Assembly: GCA_051453625.1 (NCBI GenBank)
Contig: JBOZIK010000001.1
Location: forward strand, 185,377,663-185,411,077
Origin: Welwitschia mirabilis
Taxonomy: Eukaryota; Gnetophyta; Gnetopsida; Welwitschiales
DNA length: 33,415 bases
Direction: 5' to 3'
Part shown: positions 9,573 to 22,100 of the stretch, in pieces
How positions within the stretch are numbered: position 1 is the stretch's first letter
Layout of the letters: every line of letters begins with the position of its first letter
The notes under the pieces: model-generated
Told to the model about the DNA's origin: nothing
The model's input: the letters and a program-made list of their open reading frames with translations, nothing else
Databases searched by the model: none
Made by a program: the position numbers and the translations under genes

Positions 9573-11503
9573 AGAAGATCAAGCAAATAAGCTAGCTTTG
9601 TTAGCTCAAATAGGGTATTTCGAGAACAAAGGCTAGAGAGAAGAGCCTCTCAAAAGATGGGCATGATACAGGCTACAAACAACAAGACCCTCTCACAAGA
9701 TGTGCATGATATATCCCTCAACAAAACACCCCTATCATAACCTCTTTATTAGGGTTATCACCCTATAATAATCTTTGGTTTTTAGTTTTTACTACACCCT
9801 TAATAAAGACAATTTAAAAAGATTTTAAGGGATGGAGCAATTCCATGGTTTTAAAAAGGATGACGTGTTGTCAACAAAGGGTGACATGTCACACTGCTTT
9901 CAATTTCAAAATGTCTTCACTCAGTTGATTTTTTTGAAAAGCCAGTGTCATTTTCCCTATGAAAATGTTGCCAATGGGTAGCTAATATTTTTGACAACAT
10001 ATTAGGGATAGGTCAAGTAAAAAACAAAAGCTTTAAAGGAGAGAAAGAAGATCCACTAAGAAGCATCTACTAGTGGTGAAAAAGCCATAGATTAGTCAAA
10101 GATCTTGTTTTGCTATACTTCTACTCTAGTATTAGGAGGTCCTATCACTTCACCCGAGTTTCTTGTTCACAATGACACATGATGCTATGTCGTTATACAT
10201 TTAGATATTGTATTAAATCTTGTTGTTGTGATATATGTAAACTTTGACACAACATAGTATGTTGTTTTGGAACTCTAAAGTAGATTTTTGGACATGTCAA
10301 AGATTATATAATTTTATATTAACTTTCTAGATAAATCATCTTATAATGAAGTTGATTAACATATGCGTAGTGATTTGGCATATTACTTTGCATCCAATCC
10401 ATGAGTGTACATCAGACGTTTCATAAATCACTTACTTTTGAAGTCATGGTTTGGGTCTTTGGGATCTTAATACTTTAAAGTTGTCATATTCAATTCCAGC
10501 TAGCCCAAATTTTGGCTTCAATACTAGGTTGACACCTAGCCTGAGGGGAAAAGACTTGGACAGTGATATCAACAATGAAGAAGCTGACGATAATGACTTA
10601 TTATAAGGGTTTCTTGTAAAAATTTAAAGATTGATGGGGAAAAAAACTTACTTTTAATGTCATTAAAATGAATTTCACTTTGCAAAACAAAGAACTCTAA
10701 CAACTTGATTGGAGGACATTGAAACTGCAGCAGATTTGTGGTTCATGATTTAACAACCCCAAACTGGGAACATTAGTGTTCAAATAAATACCTTCATGCT
10801 TTTCAATGGAACACTGACATGATAATGACTAGTTTCCTGCTTGAAATGGTCTTTAGAGGGCAAGATGACGGATTGGTACCTTTGTTCATTTGAACGTATT
10901 CAATGTACAATGAACTACTCAGGAAGCATTCAGTCTAGCATCAAAATCATACTTTCGAGGTTGTTCTTGACCATCTAGTACTTGATGCATTAGAGACCTG
11001 GTTTTATGAGGAGGAATGAGTTCTGGATGCACTGAAAGCAAATGTATTTCCTATATTCATTTCTAGTTTATTTGTCAATTACTATTTATTGTTCACATGG
11101 TACCATGTAATACATTCCTACATGTATTCACTTAATTCTAGGACTTTCCTAGCCTCATACATAGGGATATAGTTGGCATCTACAGGTATTGCATCCATTC
11201 AGTTTATATCACATTCCCTCAGTGCTCTTCACTTTCAGTTTTATTCTGGAAGTTAAAGAAAATATTCCTTATATGACTCTTGTCAGTCACATTGGATAAA
11301 TCAATTCTGCTAATCTCGTCTTTAGGATTAAATTATCAATATGCATTACTAATATCCTGCCCTCTTCACTCCATCCATGAATATATCCATCGAAAAGGAA
11401 TGCAAAAAGGAAGTTAAAAGATACAGCAGGAGATGGTACCATGTGGAACCCTGAGCTAAAATAGCACAATGGCAAGATATATAGTTGCTACCATAGTTCT
11501 TAC
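9573..11503. other. COP1 intron 6, proximal part; no gene recognised
   Basis: Starts at the edge of copia copy C and ends at the donor site of COP1 exon 6 (GTAAGA on the minus strand, 11503 downward). I looked for the expected first WD40 exon (beginning S-I-E-F-D) on the minus strand and did not see it. The sequence is AT-rich with no convincing frame or terminal repeat. An imperfect repeat (cctctcaaaagatgggcatgat / cctctcacaagatgtgcatgat) lies at about 9640-9710. Confidence 0.5.
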
Positions 11504-11569
11504 CTTGACACAAGGTTTGTGCTGTGGAACAGATCTCCATGTTGGAGTTCTGCAATAACCCGCAAACGG
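11504..11569 (-). CDS. COP1: COP1 exon 6 (lead-in to WD40 propeller)
   Basis: 66 bp. With the two bases carried from exon 5 it encodes SRLRVIAELQHGDLFHST and NLVS, then two bases of the next codon (AG, expected Ser). The matching Arabidopsis segment is SRLRVIAEIRHGDIFHS. Acceptor TTGCAG, donor GTAAGA. The 142-bp intron 5 (11570-11711) lies upstream. The next exon should start with a base completing Ser and the first WD40 strand; it is not in the window. Confidence 0.92.
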
Positions 11570-14500
11570 CTGCAAGAATCCCAAGAAAAAAGTGAAAATC
11601 ACTTACAGAAGGATATCGTTACAGACAGAATTAACTTAAGAAACAAGAAACAAAGGAACAATCAGTATTGGCAACACTCCAAGTTTGCTATCACTCATAA
11701 ATTATCAATACCTGTAGCGAGTAAATGTTCTTAGAATATATAGGAATTCATCTAGGCCTGCATGGTAGCCCTCTCTTGCATTATAAGTTTCTGCACCCTC
11801 CATTTGCGTCAAAGTGTCACACTGTTTCCATAACTTAAGAGTTGAACCTCGTCTCTTTTGCAAGTAGCAATCTTGCAAATCATCAAACTGGTTGTTACAG
11901 GAAAAGATATAAGTCCAGGCCAAAGTTGTTTATGATAAATAACGGTTGCAGCATAAAGAAACAAAACAGAGTCCAGCAATTCTCAATGGATGGGAAAGCT
12001 TTCACACATAGATCTGTATTGCAGCAGAACCTCATCAAAGTATGGACCTTCAATCTATAATATTCATTTCAGATATACCATATATGGCAATACTCTAGAA
12101 TCATTCGAAACAAAAAGAGATAACATCCTAATGGGGTTACTAGATGCATGCTCTTTTTATAAATGGATGTCAGGAGGGAACAAAAAGCAGTAACACAAGG
12201 AAAGTGTAATAAGAATGCACGGTAATATTAAGTATATTAAATATACACCATAAATGACAACTACAAAACTTATACAGTACCATATATAATTACCTGTGCA
12301 AGAACCCTTCGTTTCTTTGCAATCGTAAGCCCTGACAAGTTGGGTAACACCTGAGTATCAGAAGAAGACAAATTAGTTTTCCTTTGTATCCCTTGATTGT
12401 TAGCTTGAATTTTAGTTTCACCCTTTCTTTGTGGATGTCTCACTGACAAAGTTCCAGCCTGACTAGTATTGAAAAAGTTTGAGCTTGCTTTGTTAACATT
12501 TTCAGCAGGAGCATGTCCAAATACAGATTCTGAAGGATGGTCACAATACATGTGCAATTTCTTAAAGTATCTCTCTCTGGCTTTATATAATTCACTTCTT
12601 CTTTTCTCCACAGATGATATGTCTTCTTTGATATATTGAAGATCGGCCTGGACCTGTCAAAAAAAATGACATAAATAGAGACTTCAATGCCTTGTCCGAA
12701 AGCATTAAATAATGTAAATATCTAATGCATCAAGAATAAGTATGCTGGAAAACCACAGAGTTAAAGAATATTCTATTGAATCTCTTGCCAGATATTCAAG
12801 AAATATTTGCTAGAAATGTCAGAGTAATTTGTTGACAAAAACAGAGTGACCAGGTTCTTTCTAGAGATGATCACAATTGACACCAATAAATAACAATCTT
12901 CCTACATATCCTCTTTGAAAGATCTGTCATGTTCCATTCTTCCATAAACTCCTGACTAGTTTGTCAATGTTATAACAATAGCAGCATATTCTTGCTAACA
13001 TAATTTAAGTCAATACTCTAATATAACAATAAACATACACCATAATATAGTATTTGTCACTTATATGTTCCTCAATAACATTATAATCTCCTGTACTACA
13101 ATTTTGTGAATTGTTGGGCATTAATGATATGGTACTTTTCTGCAATGTTGATATATGGTACCTTTCTATGATGTCTGTATAGACTACTACAATTCTAGCA
13201 AAAGAAATGTGATACATTACAACACTAAAGATATGGCACTGATTATAGGAAGTATGTCTAAAGTGCAATTTTGTGGTTTTGAAAATAGTTTAGCACTTGC
13301 ATAAATACCTAGTGCAACTGTGCATTGCAAGTTGAAACATGTTATAATACAGTGCATGTCGTTAGGCATCAGTGTCAAATTCAGAGTCCATGCTAGATAC
13401 TCCAGATCACCAAGTGAATGTGGCAAGAGCAGAGCTAGACAAACTAAGTCTTGGTTACAAACTCAGCAAGGCTCCCCAAAACTCATTCACAGAGATAAGT
13501 AATGAGAAGTTCGGTGATTAAACTCAGCCTAGCAAGCTTGATCTGTAGGACAAATTTGCTAAGAAATGACAAAAAGAAAAATTCAAATAGAAAGACGCCA
13601 ATAGTTTCATGGTAAAACCCTCAAATTGTAAGGGAAACATCCACAAGAAAGTAGTGCAAAACTCTTATTGGTGGGTTTTTCTTCTTCTTTTTTTCCTTTT
13701 TTTTTTAAGGGGAGGTGGGGAAGGGGGCAGACACCTTGAGGTGGTGTTGTTTGTGGGGAGCTTACAAACAACCCAAAAGTGGCTTCAAGATTCAGCTCTC
13801 AACCTCTCTAGCTGAAATCACCCTCCACACCAAACATTGCCAAAACAACTTGACGTCCCAACACAACCTCACAAAGGAATTAAATAGATTTAAGGCTAAA
13901 CCTTCTAAAACACACTCAACCTAGTCCATTTCAATACAAGTGTTAGTTAACCCTCACATAACCTTTAAAAGCCTACACTCAATCCCAAGGGAACTATTAA
14001 AAAGATCACCTTTAACAATTTTTTTCCCATGTGTGTGTGTATAGCAGCACTTGCAACTCGCAAATCACCAAGAAAGTTAAAACGCAACTTGCAACTCATG
14101 AGTGACTCTTTGACTTGTTGACTCGCTAAAGTTTGAGTCGTTTGTACAAAAGAGTCAAAAAGGATCAACCAAAAAAGATTTAAAAAACATAACATTAATG
14201 CTTTATGAATGAGTTTTGTTCTTAACTGTATAGAATAGAATAACATATTTCAAGAATTAGAGAATGAGTTCAAATGACTGTTAGATTACATTACAAGTGA
14301 ACAATATAGAAAAGTAAATGTTATAAAACACAAAGATTCATTCAAACATGCAAAAAACCAATTATTTAGCAGTAAATCAGTGGAGTATCTAAAATTTGAA
14401 ATGAAGTGTAAAAATCTAGTTTACAATCATATATTTACCCTTTGATAAAGTGAGAATCGTTTTTTATCAAAGGCTCAAAAAATTTTAAAAAAATTATTGT

Positions 14501-16136
14501 TTATCACATTTAAAGAGTCAAGTTTGTTCACTCGCCTAACTTGTGAGGCACTTGCCATAAGTCAACTCCTTTAAAATAAGAAAGAAAACTCACTTTGACT
14601 AAACTCACTTTGACTTGAGGACACCAAGTCAAAGAGAATGACTCACCAAACTTTGGGGAGTCATCGATTTGTGAGTTACTTACACTAACTCAAAGAGCCA
14701 CACTAACATTACAAAGTGAATAACTTGCTTTACAATATGAAAACTTCTCACTTGAAAATAATTTTCCAGTCTCCAAATCGAGCCCCTTATTCTAGCTCCA
14801 AGAGATGGACTACTTTGCAAAGTTTGTCGAGTTATGTTTCTTAAACTCCAAGGCCAAACATGTAGGAATCATACTTTGCTCTATATATTGCCTTCGTCAG
14901 AAAATCAGCCAAGTTGTGCCTAGTGCCAAATTTATCAACCTATAGAATCTTTGTTATAAAAATACACAAAAGCAAAGCGATTAAAAAAAGTAGCAAAAGA
15001 ATAGAGAGACACAACAATTTACATGGAACACCCCATTAAGGGGAAAACCCACAAGAAAGCAATCCAGAGCACTATTATCTTCTTCAAAGATTACAAGCCA
15101 AAAACAAGCTTCAAGCCAACAACAGGCTTCAGACAAGGATGCCTCTCAGAACTCTATGAATTCTCTATGTCTATCAAACAACCCTCACACCACCATTAAG
15201 TAGGCCAAGGGTTACAACCAATTAGTGCTACAAGCCAAAACCCTAAAGAAGGTGTCATCGCTCTCTTGACACATGTCCCTTTTTTACCTAACGCCCCCAA
15301 GGACGGTTTTAAAATAGAAACCTCCTTTTTACAATATTAAAGCGGGGTCAACGTAAAGACATAACGTTAGGGATGTCACAAAGGAATAAATTTGGCTTCA
15401 GATATCAACAATCTTTACCTCCACATCCCTAATAAAGTTGTACTTCACATCAATGTGCTTTTCCTTGAATGATATGCAAAATTCTTAGTTAAGGGAAGTG
15501 CACTTTGGCTGTTAGAGTGCACAACATAGCTAGGGTGGCAAAGTCCAGGCCATTCAAGCATGCATGTTAGCGAAATCATCTCTTTTTTTGCCTCCATCAC
15601 ATCAATATATTCAGCCTCTGTAGTAGACAGGGATGTGACATCAAGATACCACCACCACCACCAGCAACTATAAAAATAAAACCTATAGGAGACTCTCTAT
15701 AATCCATGCAACCAACAATATTTGCATCTACATACCCAACAAGTTCCAGAGATTAGCCTCCAAAACACAAGGAGACATGTTTAGTCCGTTTCAGATATTG
15801 CAAGTCCTCTTTCACAGCTTCCCAATAGGCTCTTCTAGAATTGTTCATATATCTAGAGACAACTCCCATTGCATAGGCAATGTCCAATCTGGTACAAATC
15901 ATGGCATACATCAAGCTTCTAATAGCTAGTAGATAAGGCACCACTTTCATATCTCCCTTCTTCTCGTTAGAATTGGGACAATCCTTCCTTAACAACTAGA
16001 AATGACCTACCAAAAGTATAGAAATAGGATCACAATTGGACATATTAAATCTTTTCAGTAGCTTGCCAATGTAATTGATTGATTTAGCTAAATATTCTTG
16101 TTCTTCCTGTCTCTTTCAATCGTCGTTCCTAGGAGA

Positions 16137-16183
<47 letters not shown>

Positions 16184-19100
16184 CACGCACACGCACGCAC
16201 GGGCACACACGCGCGCACCCACACACACACCCTCACCCACGCNNNNNNNNNNTTTTAGCCTTCAAACTATTAATCCCACATAAATCGTTTGCTGCAATCA
16301 ATATATAACACACACACACACACACACATACAAAATATTTGGTGGGAATTTTGTTGCCATTTTAGCCTTCAAACTATTAATCCCACATAAATCGTTTGCT
16401 GCAATCAATATATATCATCAACATAAGCAACAAAATAGTGGAGGACCCTATAAGACATCTATACAAATAGGCATAATAATCAGTCTAAAATCTTTGATAC
16501 TTTTGTTGAACCATGAATGTGTCAAATGTTTTATACCACTATCTATAAGCCTATTTCAAATCATAAAGACTTCTCTTCAAACAACATACAGGGTCTTCAT
16601 TACTTCTAAAACCTTCATGCTACAATATATAGAGCTCTTCTTCAAAATCACCATCTGAAAAGGCAAGTTTAATATCTAATCACTCCAACTCAAGTTCCAT
16701 GCAAGCAAAAAATAAGAAAGTAACCCGAATGGAAGTATGCTTAACAAGAGAGAAAATCTCATTAAAACCAATTACCTTTCTTTTTGATCAAAACCTTAAC
16801 TACGATGTGGGCATTGTACCTTTCTCTCCATTTGCTTCCTCCTTCAATTTGTATATCAAGCTATTTTCCAAAGCTTTCTTTCCAAGTGGCAAAAGGACAC
16901 GTTCCTAAGCCTGATTCTGCACCAAATACTCCCTCTCTTCATTCATGGCATGCATCCATCTTTTTGCATTAGGACAGGCAATGGCTTCCTCGTAAGACTT
17001 GGGTTCTCCTGCATCAAAATACAGAATATAATGCAAAGAAGGTGAATATCTAAACAGAGGCATAGTCTGCCTTATAGAGCACCTAACCCAATGAAAATGG
17101 ATTTGCACATCTTATTCCTCTTCATATTGTTCAACTTCAGTTCAAAGAGGCACCCTCTCATCATTCCCCTCTTCCTTTTCTTCTTCTTCAAAAGGTTGTT
17201 GTTTCTTCTCTTCAAGATTTGGGATTTTACAAACTTATCTCCCTCATTTTGAGTCCTTTTCTGTGGTTTGTAGGACATGGTGTCCCCATTGAAGATTATG
17301 TCTCGTAATATGATTACTTTCTGCTCCACAGGACTCCAAAGTCGATAGCCACTTTCTTCTTCACCATATCCAAGCAAGACACACTTTCTTGCGTGTTCCA
17401 TCAATTTCAAACCATTTTACACATAAGCCTCAAATCTAATAGTCCTAAGGTGTGCATATGAAATAGAGCTCCAACTCCCACAAGACTCTTACCACCTAGG
17501 CCACCTTGTACAGACTAGTTTAACCACCAAATAGTAGTGAGGCAATCTCATCCTTTGATAAGCCTGACTATGTTAACAACGTTCGTACCCTTTCCAAGGT
17601 AGTTCTATTTTGCCTTTCAACCACTTCATTTTGATATGGTGTCCCAAGCACCATCTTATCATGAATAATGCCTAATCCCTTGCAAAGCTCTCCAAACTCA
17701 TAGGAGGTGTACTTATCCCATTATTGGTTAACAATTCTCTAACCTTGTAGATAGAGTGTCAGACTTGTGTTTAACTCTGCTTTTCACACTCTTGAAAATG
17801 TTAAGAGAATCAGCATTTGATTTCAAAGAGTACAACCAACCTTTCCTACAACAATCATCTATGAAAGTAACAAAATTTTGAGCACCTCCCAATGAAGCAT
17901 TTGACATAGTAAGTACATCAAAACATGCCATCTGAAGCTTTCCATTTTTCAAATGAATACCATTCCATCTAGAATTAACTATCTTAGACTTTATAACAAC
18001 ACAATCAAAACAGAGATTTGAAAAGACAAAACTTAGGAATAAGACCCTTTGAGACAAGTATCTACAATCCTTTCTCGCTCAAGTGCCCAAGTCATTTGTG
18101 CCAGACAACAGCTAAATTCTCTTTAACAATGTAAGCATTTTCAGTGTAAGCAATAGCATGCAAGATGTACATAGTTCCCTCCATGTTGCCACAAGCCACA
18201 GCCATTGTTCCTCTAGTGATTTTCTCAAAGCCATTTCCAATACTCATAGTGCAGCCATCAGTATGTAATTATCCTACTAAAATCAGATTCTTAGCAACAG
18301 GAAGGACATGTCTGACATCCTTTAATGTAAGAGTCTGACCATCCTTTCTCTTCAAAGACATGGTACTGATGCCTTCAATCACGCATCTACACCATCTCCC
18401 AAGTACACATATTGATGTACAATGGGCTCACAAGAAAAGAAACATTTTCTTATCCGAGCAAACATGAAATGATGCACCTGAGTCTCAAATCCATACATCT
18501 GGAACTCAATACTTGGATACATTAATATTTTTATCCTGCATCAGCATTACAAGGTGTCAACCTCCCTATCTGAGTCTTATCCTCAAATGCAGTATCCTCC
18601 TTATCATTGCCTTTTTGCTTTTGCTCGTCTTGAAGTTGCCAACAATCCTTTTGAATGTGCCCTTTCTGCTGAAACTAAAAACAGACTATGTCCCATTGAT
18701 GAGAGTTGCCTCTGCTTTTATTTCATCCACATCCTCCTTTGCCCCAAAAACATCCTATTTTTGCTGCAAGGCCCTCTTTAGATGCTTCTCTGCTATAGGA
18801 ACCTGCAGCATTTCTCTTTTCTACATGCAACAACATCAAAATCAAATTATCAAGCATAAGGTTGTTGTTACTAGCAGAAGAAAGATTCAGAGCCAACACA
18901 TTTCCCCAATTATGAGGCAAAGAAATTAGAATAGCAGTAATGCACAGTTCCTCTGAAAACTAAATATCTAAGTCATCTATTCAAGAGAAAATATCCAACA
19001 TCTTATGCAAATGGTCCAAGAACTTCATACCTTCTTTCATCTCCATAGTAAAGGCATGACTTAGCACCATGAGCATGTTAATCAAATATGGTTGATTCTA

Positions 19101-22100
19101 TATATTCTTTAACATCTACCACAATTCCTACACTATAGTTACCCAGGCATGTGCCTTCAAGATTCCATTCCTAAGGCCAAATAAATGGAAAAGCTTGTGC
19201 ATTTAGCTCATTTCATTTGTTCTCTAGCATAAAATGCTTTCCAACCAGCTTCATCTAACACTGATTCTGCCTTTGCCTTCCCCTTTTTGTTTAGGACTAT
19301 TTTGCACCTTTTTTGTTGCAAAATGTCCTCTATTAAAATCTTCCACACGCCCTAGTTTTCAGGACCTATTAAATGATTTATTAACTATAGACGCTCCATG
19401 CTCAATGATCTGAAAATTTTGTATAGACACTGGAACAATGCTTGTACAGATGCTCCAAAAAGGGAATCAAGCCCTCAAACTCACAAGTATCATAGTTCTG
19501 ATATCACTTATCAAGAAATGACAGCAAAAACACAAGTGCAAACGAAAAAGAAACAAAGAGATTTACATAGTCAAACCCTCAAATGCTGAGCAAAACAACT
19601 ATGAGGAAGCAATGCAGAGCTCTGATTAGAAAAACAAACTTACAAACAAGCCAAAAACGGCTTCAACCTTTAGCTCTCAAACTCTCCAACAGAAATCACT
19701 CCTCAAGCAAACTGTTGTTAAAACAACTTAATGCCCCAACACGTCACAAAAGGATTAAATAAATGTATGTCTAAACCTTCTTGAACACTCTAGACCTATT
19801 CCTTGTATTTACGCATATCAGCTAACACTCATGTAACCTTGAAATGGCTATGCTTAACCCCAAAATGACTTTACTAAAAAGATTACCTTTTACAATCTTT
19901 TTGTTTTTCTTTTTTCTTTTTTTTTTAAACTATAGGAGTTAAAAATAAAGCATAACATTATGGAGGAAATAAATTTGGCTTCACAGTATAACAAAATTTG
20001 CAAGCTAAACGTGGGACTGGGCAAATGCTAGCAGATTTGTAGACAACCAAAACGACATTGACCTCTTGTCAACCAGTTACTACAAGATCATCCATCAAAC
20101 ACAAAGACTCGCTAACGTGCAACAGACAAACCCAAATCATGGATAGTCTGCTATGGTCTATTTTTAAAGAACCTTGAAGAGCCAAACAAGATGTCTTAAG
20201 GCCTGTTATATTCAGAAGAAGCGAACAAGTCTTGTTAGGGATGCAATAACCAATGGCATCTGATGAAAATTTCCCTGATGAAAAAGGACCAAAGTCCTGA
20301 TGGAAGGAAACAATCAGATATTTTTGTTGGGAGGAAACACCCTTCATGCTAAGAACTCTAATGCTGGCATCTTCATGCATGATACAAATGAAGTGTTGAT
20401 TCTATAAAGATGGGCTTCCTTTCGTGTATGTCCAGAGAGGCATGACTTGACCTACAGTAAGTTTCAAAAGGTCTTGTACATGCTGATCTTCACAAAACAC
20501 TTGAATGCACTGCTATATGAGAAATGGAAATAAATTGCCAATTGTAAAGGAAATTAAAGTAGCCTTCCAAGAATTTCAAATTCTAGAAGATCCCAAAAGA
20601 ACAAATGGAATGTTAATTACATACACACATCTATGTTTGGAAAAAAGACAAGCAGAATTTTGGACACTAGACCATTCTTATAGCATTGTGAATGTGACAT
20701 GCATACCTCATTCAGCTCTTCCTGCTTCTGTTGCCGAAGACGTTGCAAAAAATCTAGAAGGATTTCCATGTTAGTTTCAGCTTCCTCCTGTTCCATCTTT
20801 TTCTTCTTTTCAGTAAGAAGTGTTAACAAAGAATCAAGCTCCTTTACAGACACTTCCGCTCCCTGCTTACAGATGGATAAAATGAAGAAAATTACCAAAT
20901 GACAAATGTTTCATAAAAAATAAGGTTCTCCTAATCATAAAGATAAAATAGAACACTACAATGAGAATTTCAAACACATTGCAATTCAGAGGGTCATTAA
21001 GAATATAGCTTAATAAACAGCAGCAATAACAGATGTCAATGAAGGTACAATATCTTACCATTAGAAAATACTAATTTTAGTAAGTGTTTACCTAACATAT
21101 GACTAACTAAAGCTTAGCATATTATGACATCATTTCTTATAACTATTTAGAACTCAAAAATAATCTAGTTTTCTAAAGAATATTAAATAGTTATCAACAA
21201 ATAATAAGGCAAAATCAAAAATAGTGAATGACATCAATTAAAATTTCAAAAATGTACCAACAGCTCATTAAATTGTGTAAATACGCTCCCTCACAATAGC
21301 TGAACACTGTAAAGTTTACGGTACAAAGAAATCATGGTGGTCCAGTTCTCTTACAGCTAATTTGCATTCCCTGTCTACTGAAATATAGTATTGCAAAAAT
21401 TCAAGTTGCACAATGTGTGTGTCATAACCAGAAAAAAAAATGGCAGAATAGTGTAACACCACTAAAACCACATTACAGGACTATTACTAGACAAAAATTG
21501 TATTGATTCTCGACTACACTGTCTGGTGCATGTTACCTGGTCAGATATAGGTGGAAACATGTGGAACAAAACTAGCATGGTCAATGGACAATGACACAAC
21601 CACTTAGCAGGGATGGCTGTCTTTGGATGTTAAGGTCAAAAGTTAGGAGAAGACATACACCCACAAGCAAAACCAACAAATGTTACAAGAGTTTGCTTGT
21701 TTTGTGATGGATATATGTGACTATAGTCAAGTTCATGTGACAAGAGAAACTAAAGCTTCTTGAACACTCATAATTATCTCCACTGTGAGTGTCTGATTCC
21801 AGTTTCACAGATGTGATTCTTCCTCTTATTTGCATGTTGTGGTTTCATCAATCATTCTGCTTTTTCATTTTCAACAAACCTGCTAATGGTGCCTTCAGCG
21901 AAATTCCTGACATACTTAAAGGATTGAGAAGCTTACAGTGGACCCTATAACAAATGCTCACAATAGTACTATAATAAATTTTGGAAAGAAGATGATGCAG
22001 TTGCAGTGCTTGATTGGAACAAAATGATAGCCATTTGGTAACACTCAAAGCAAGCAATCTCTATCAGGTCACAACTGTAGCTTTCCATGCAGAGGCATAG

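Larger units (their letters stand above)
13557..14743 (-). repeat. 3' LTR of copia E, interrupted by an insertion
   Basis: 13557-14025 aligns with 19509-19900 or so of the 5' LTR (shared words aagaaatgac, tggtaaaaccctcaaat against catagtcaaaccctcaaat, acaacttgacgtcccaacac). The other LTR tip is recognisable at about 14704-14743 (taacatta...gaataacttgctttacaatatg). Between them lie about 700 bp absent from the 5' LTR. The right boundary is placed by the RNase H 3' end and the purine-rich CAAGTGAGAAG next to it. Confidence 0.75.
15753..17108 (-). pseudogene. copia E reverse transcriptase, broken
   Basis: The start is near 17060-16905: FRYSPSLHYILYFDAGEPKS and YEEAIACPNAKRWMHAMNEE, typical of the copia RT N-terminus. 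The palm is at about 16690-16460: LDIKLAF, then GFRSNEDPVCCLKRSLYDLK and QKYQRF. A CA microsatellite and a 10-N gap (16139-16328) replace part of the region where YVDD would be. The connection domain is at 15995-15753 with SLMYAMICTRLDIAYAMGVV and SRYMNN, well conserved. Several stops. Confidence 0.8.
13557..19993 (-). mobile_element. Ty1/copia retrotransposon E in COP1 intron 3, full length but inactivated
   Basis: A minus-strand element flanked by AAATT (13552-13556 and 19994-19998). Reading from right to left: 5' LTR 19993-19509, primer site 19506-19495, gag, protease, integrase, reverse transcriptase, RNase H, 3' LTR about 14743-13557. Length 6437 bp, including a nested solo LTR (14952-15410) and an insertion of about 700 bp inside the 3' LTR. 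Its LTR begins TGTTATACTGTGAAGCCAAA, related at the tip to copies A-D (TGTTGATATGTGAAGCCAAA) but otherwise different. Coding frames carry many stops. It lies in the same orientation as COP1. Confidence 0.9.
12654..20706 (-). other. COP1 intron 3 (8053 bp), mostly a nested retrotransposon
   Basis: GTATGC to TGACAG. Copia element E with its direct repeats (13552-19998) accounts for 6447 bp, and a solo LTR is nested inside it. The remaining 898 bp (12654-13551) and 708 bp (19999-20706) hold no recognisable gene. Confidence 0.9.

Noticed and set aside
13005-13268. Minus-strand open frame of 87 codons in intron 3
   Set aside because: Low complexity, AT-rich, no known motif.
16139-16240. CRISPR-like or coding tandem repeat
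   Set aside because: It is a simple dinucleotide microsatellite.
18513-18929. Plus-strand open frame of 138 codons
   Set aside because: It is the antisense of the gag/zinc-knuckle region of copia E; the minus strand carries the recognisable motif.
20069-20380. Minus-strand open frame of 103 codons in COP1 intron 3
   Set aside because: No motif or family resemblance, no frame continuity on either side, and it lies between the copia insertion and exon 3. Probably chance.
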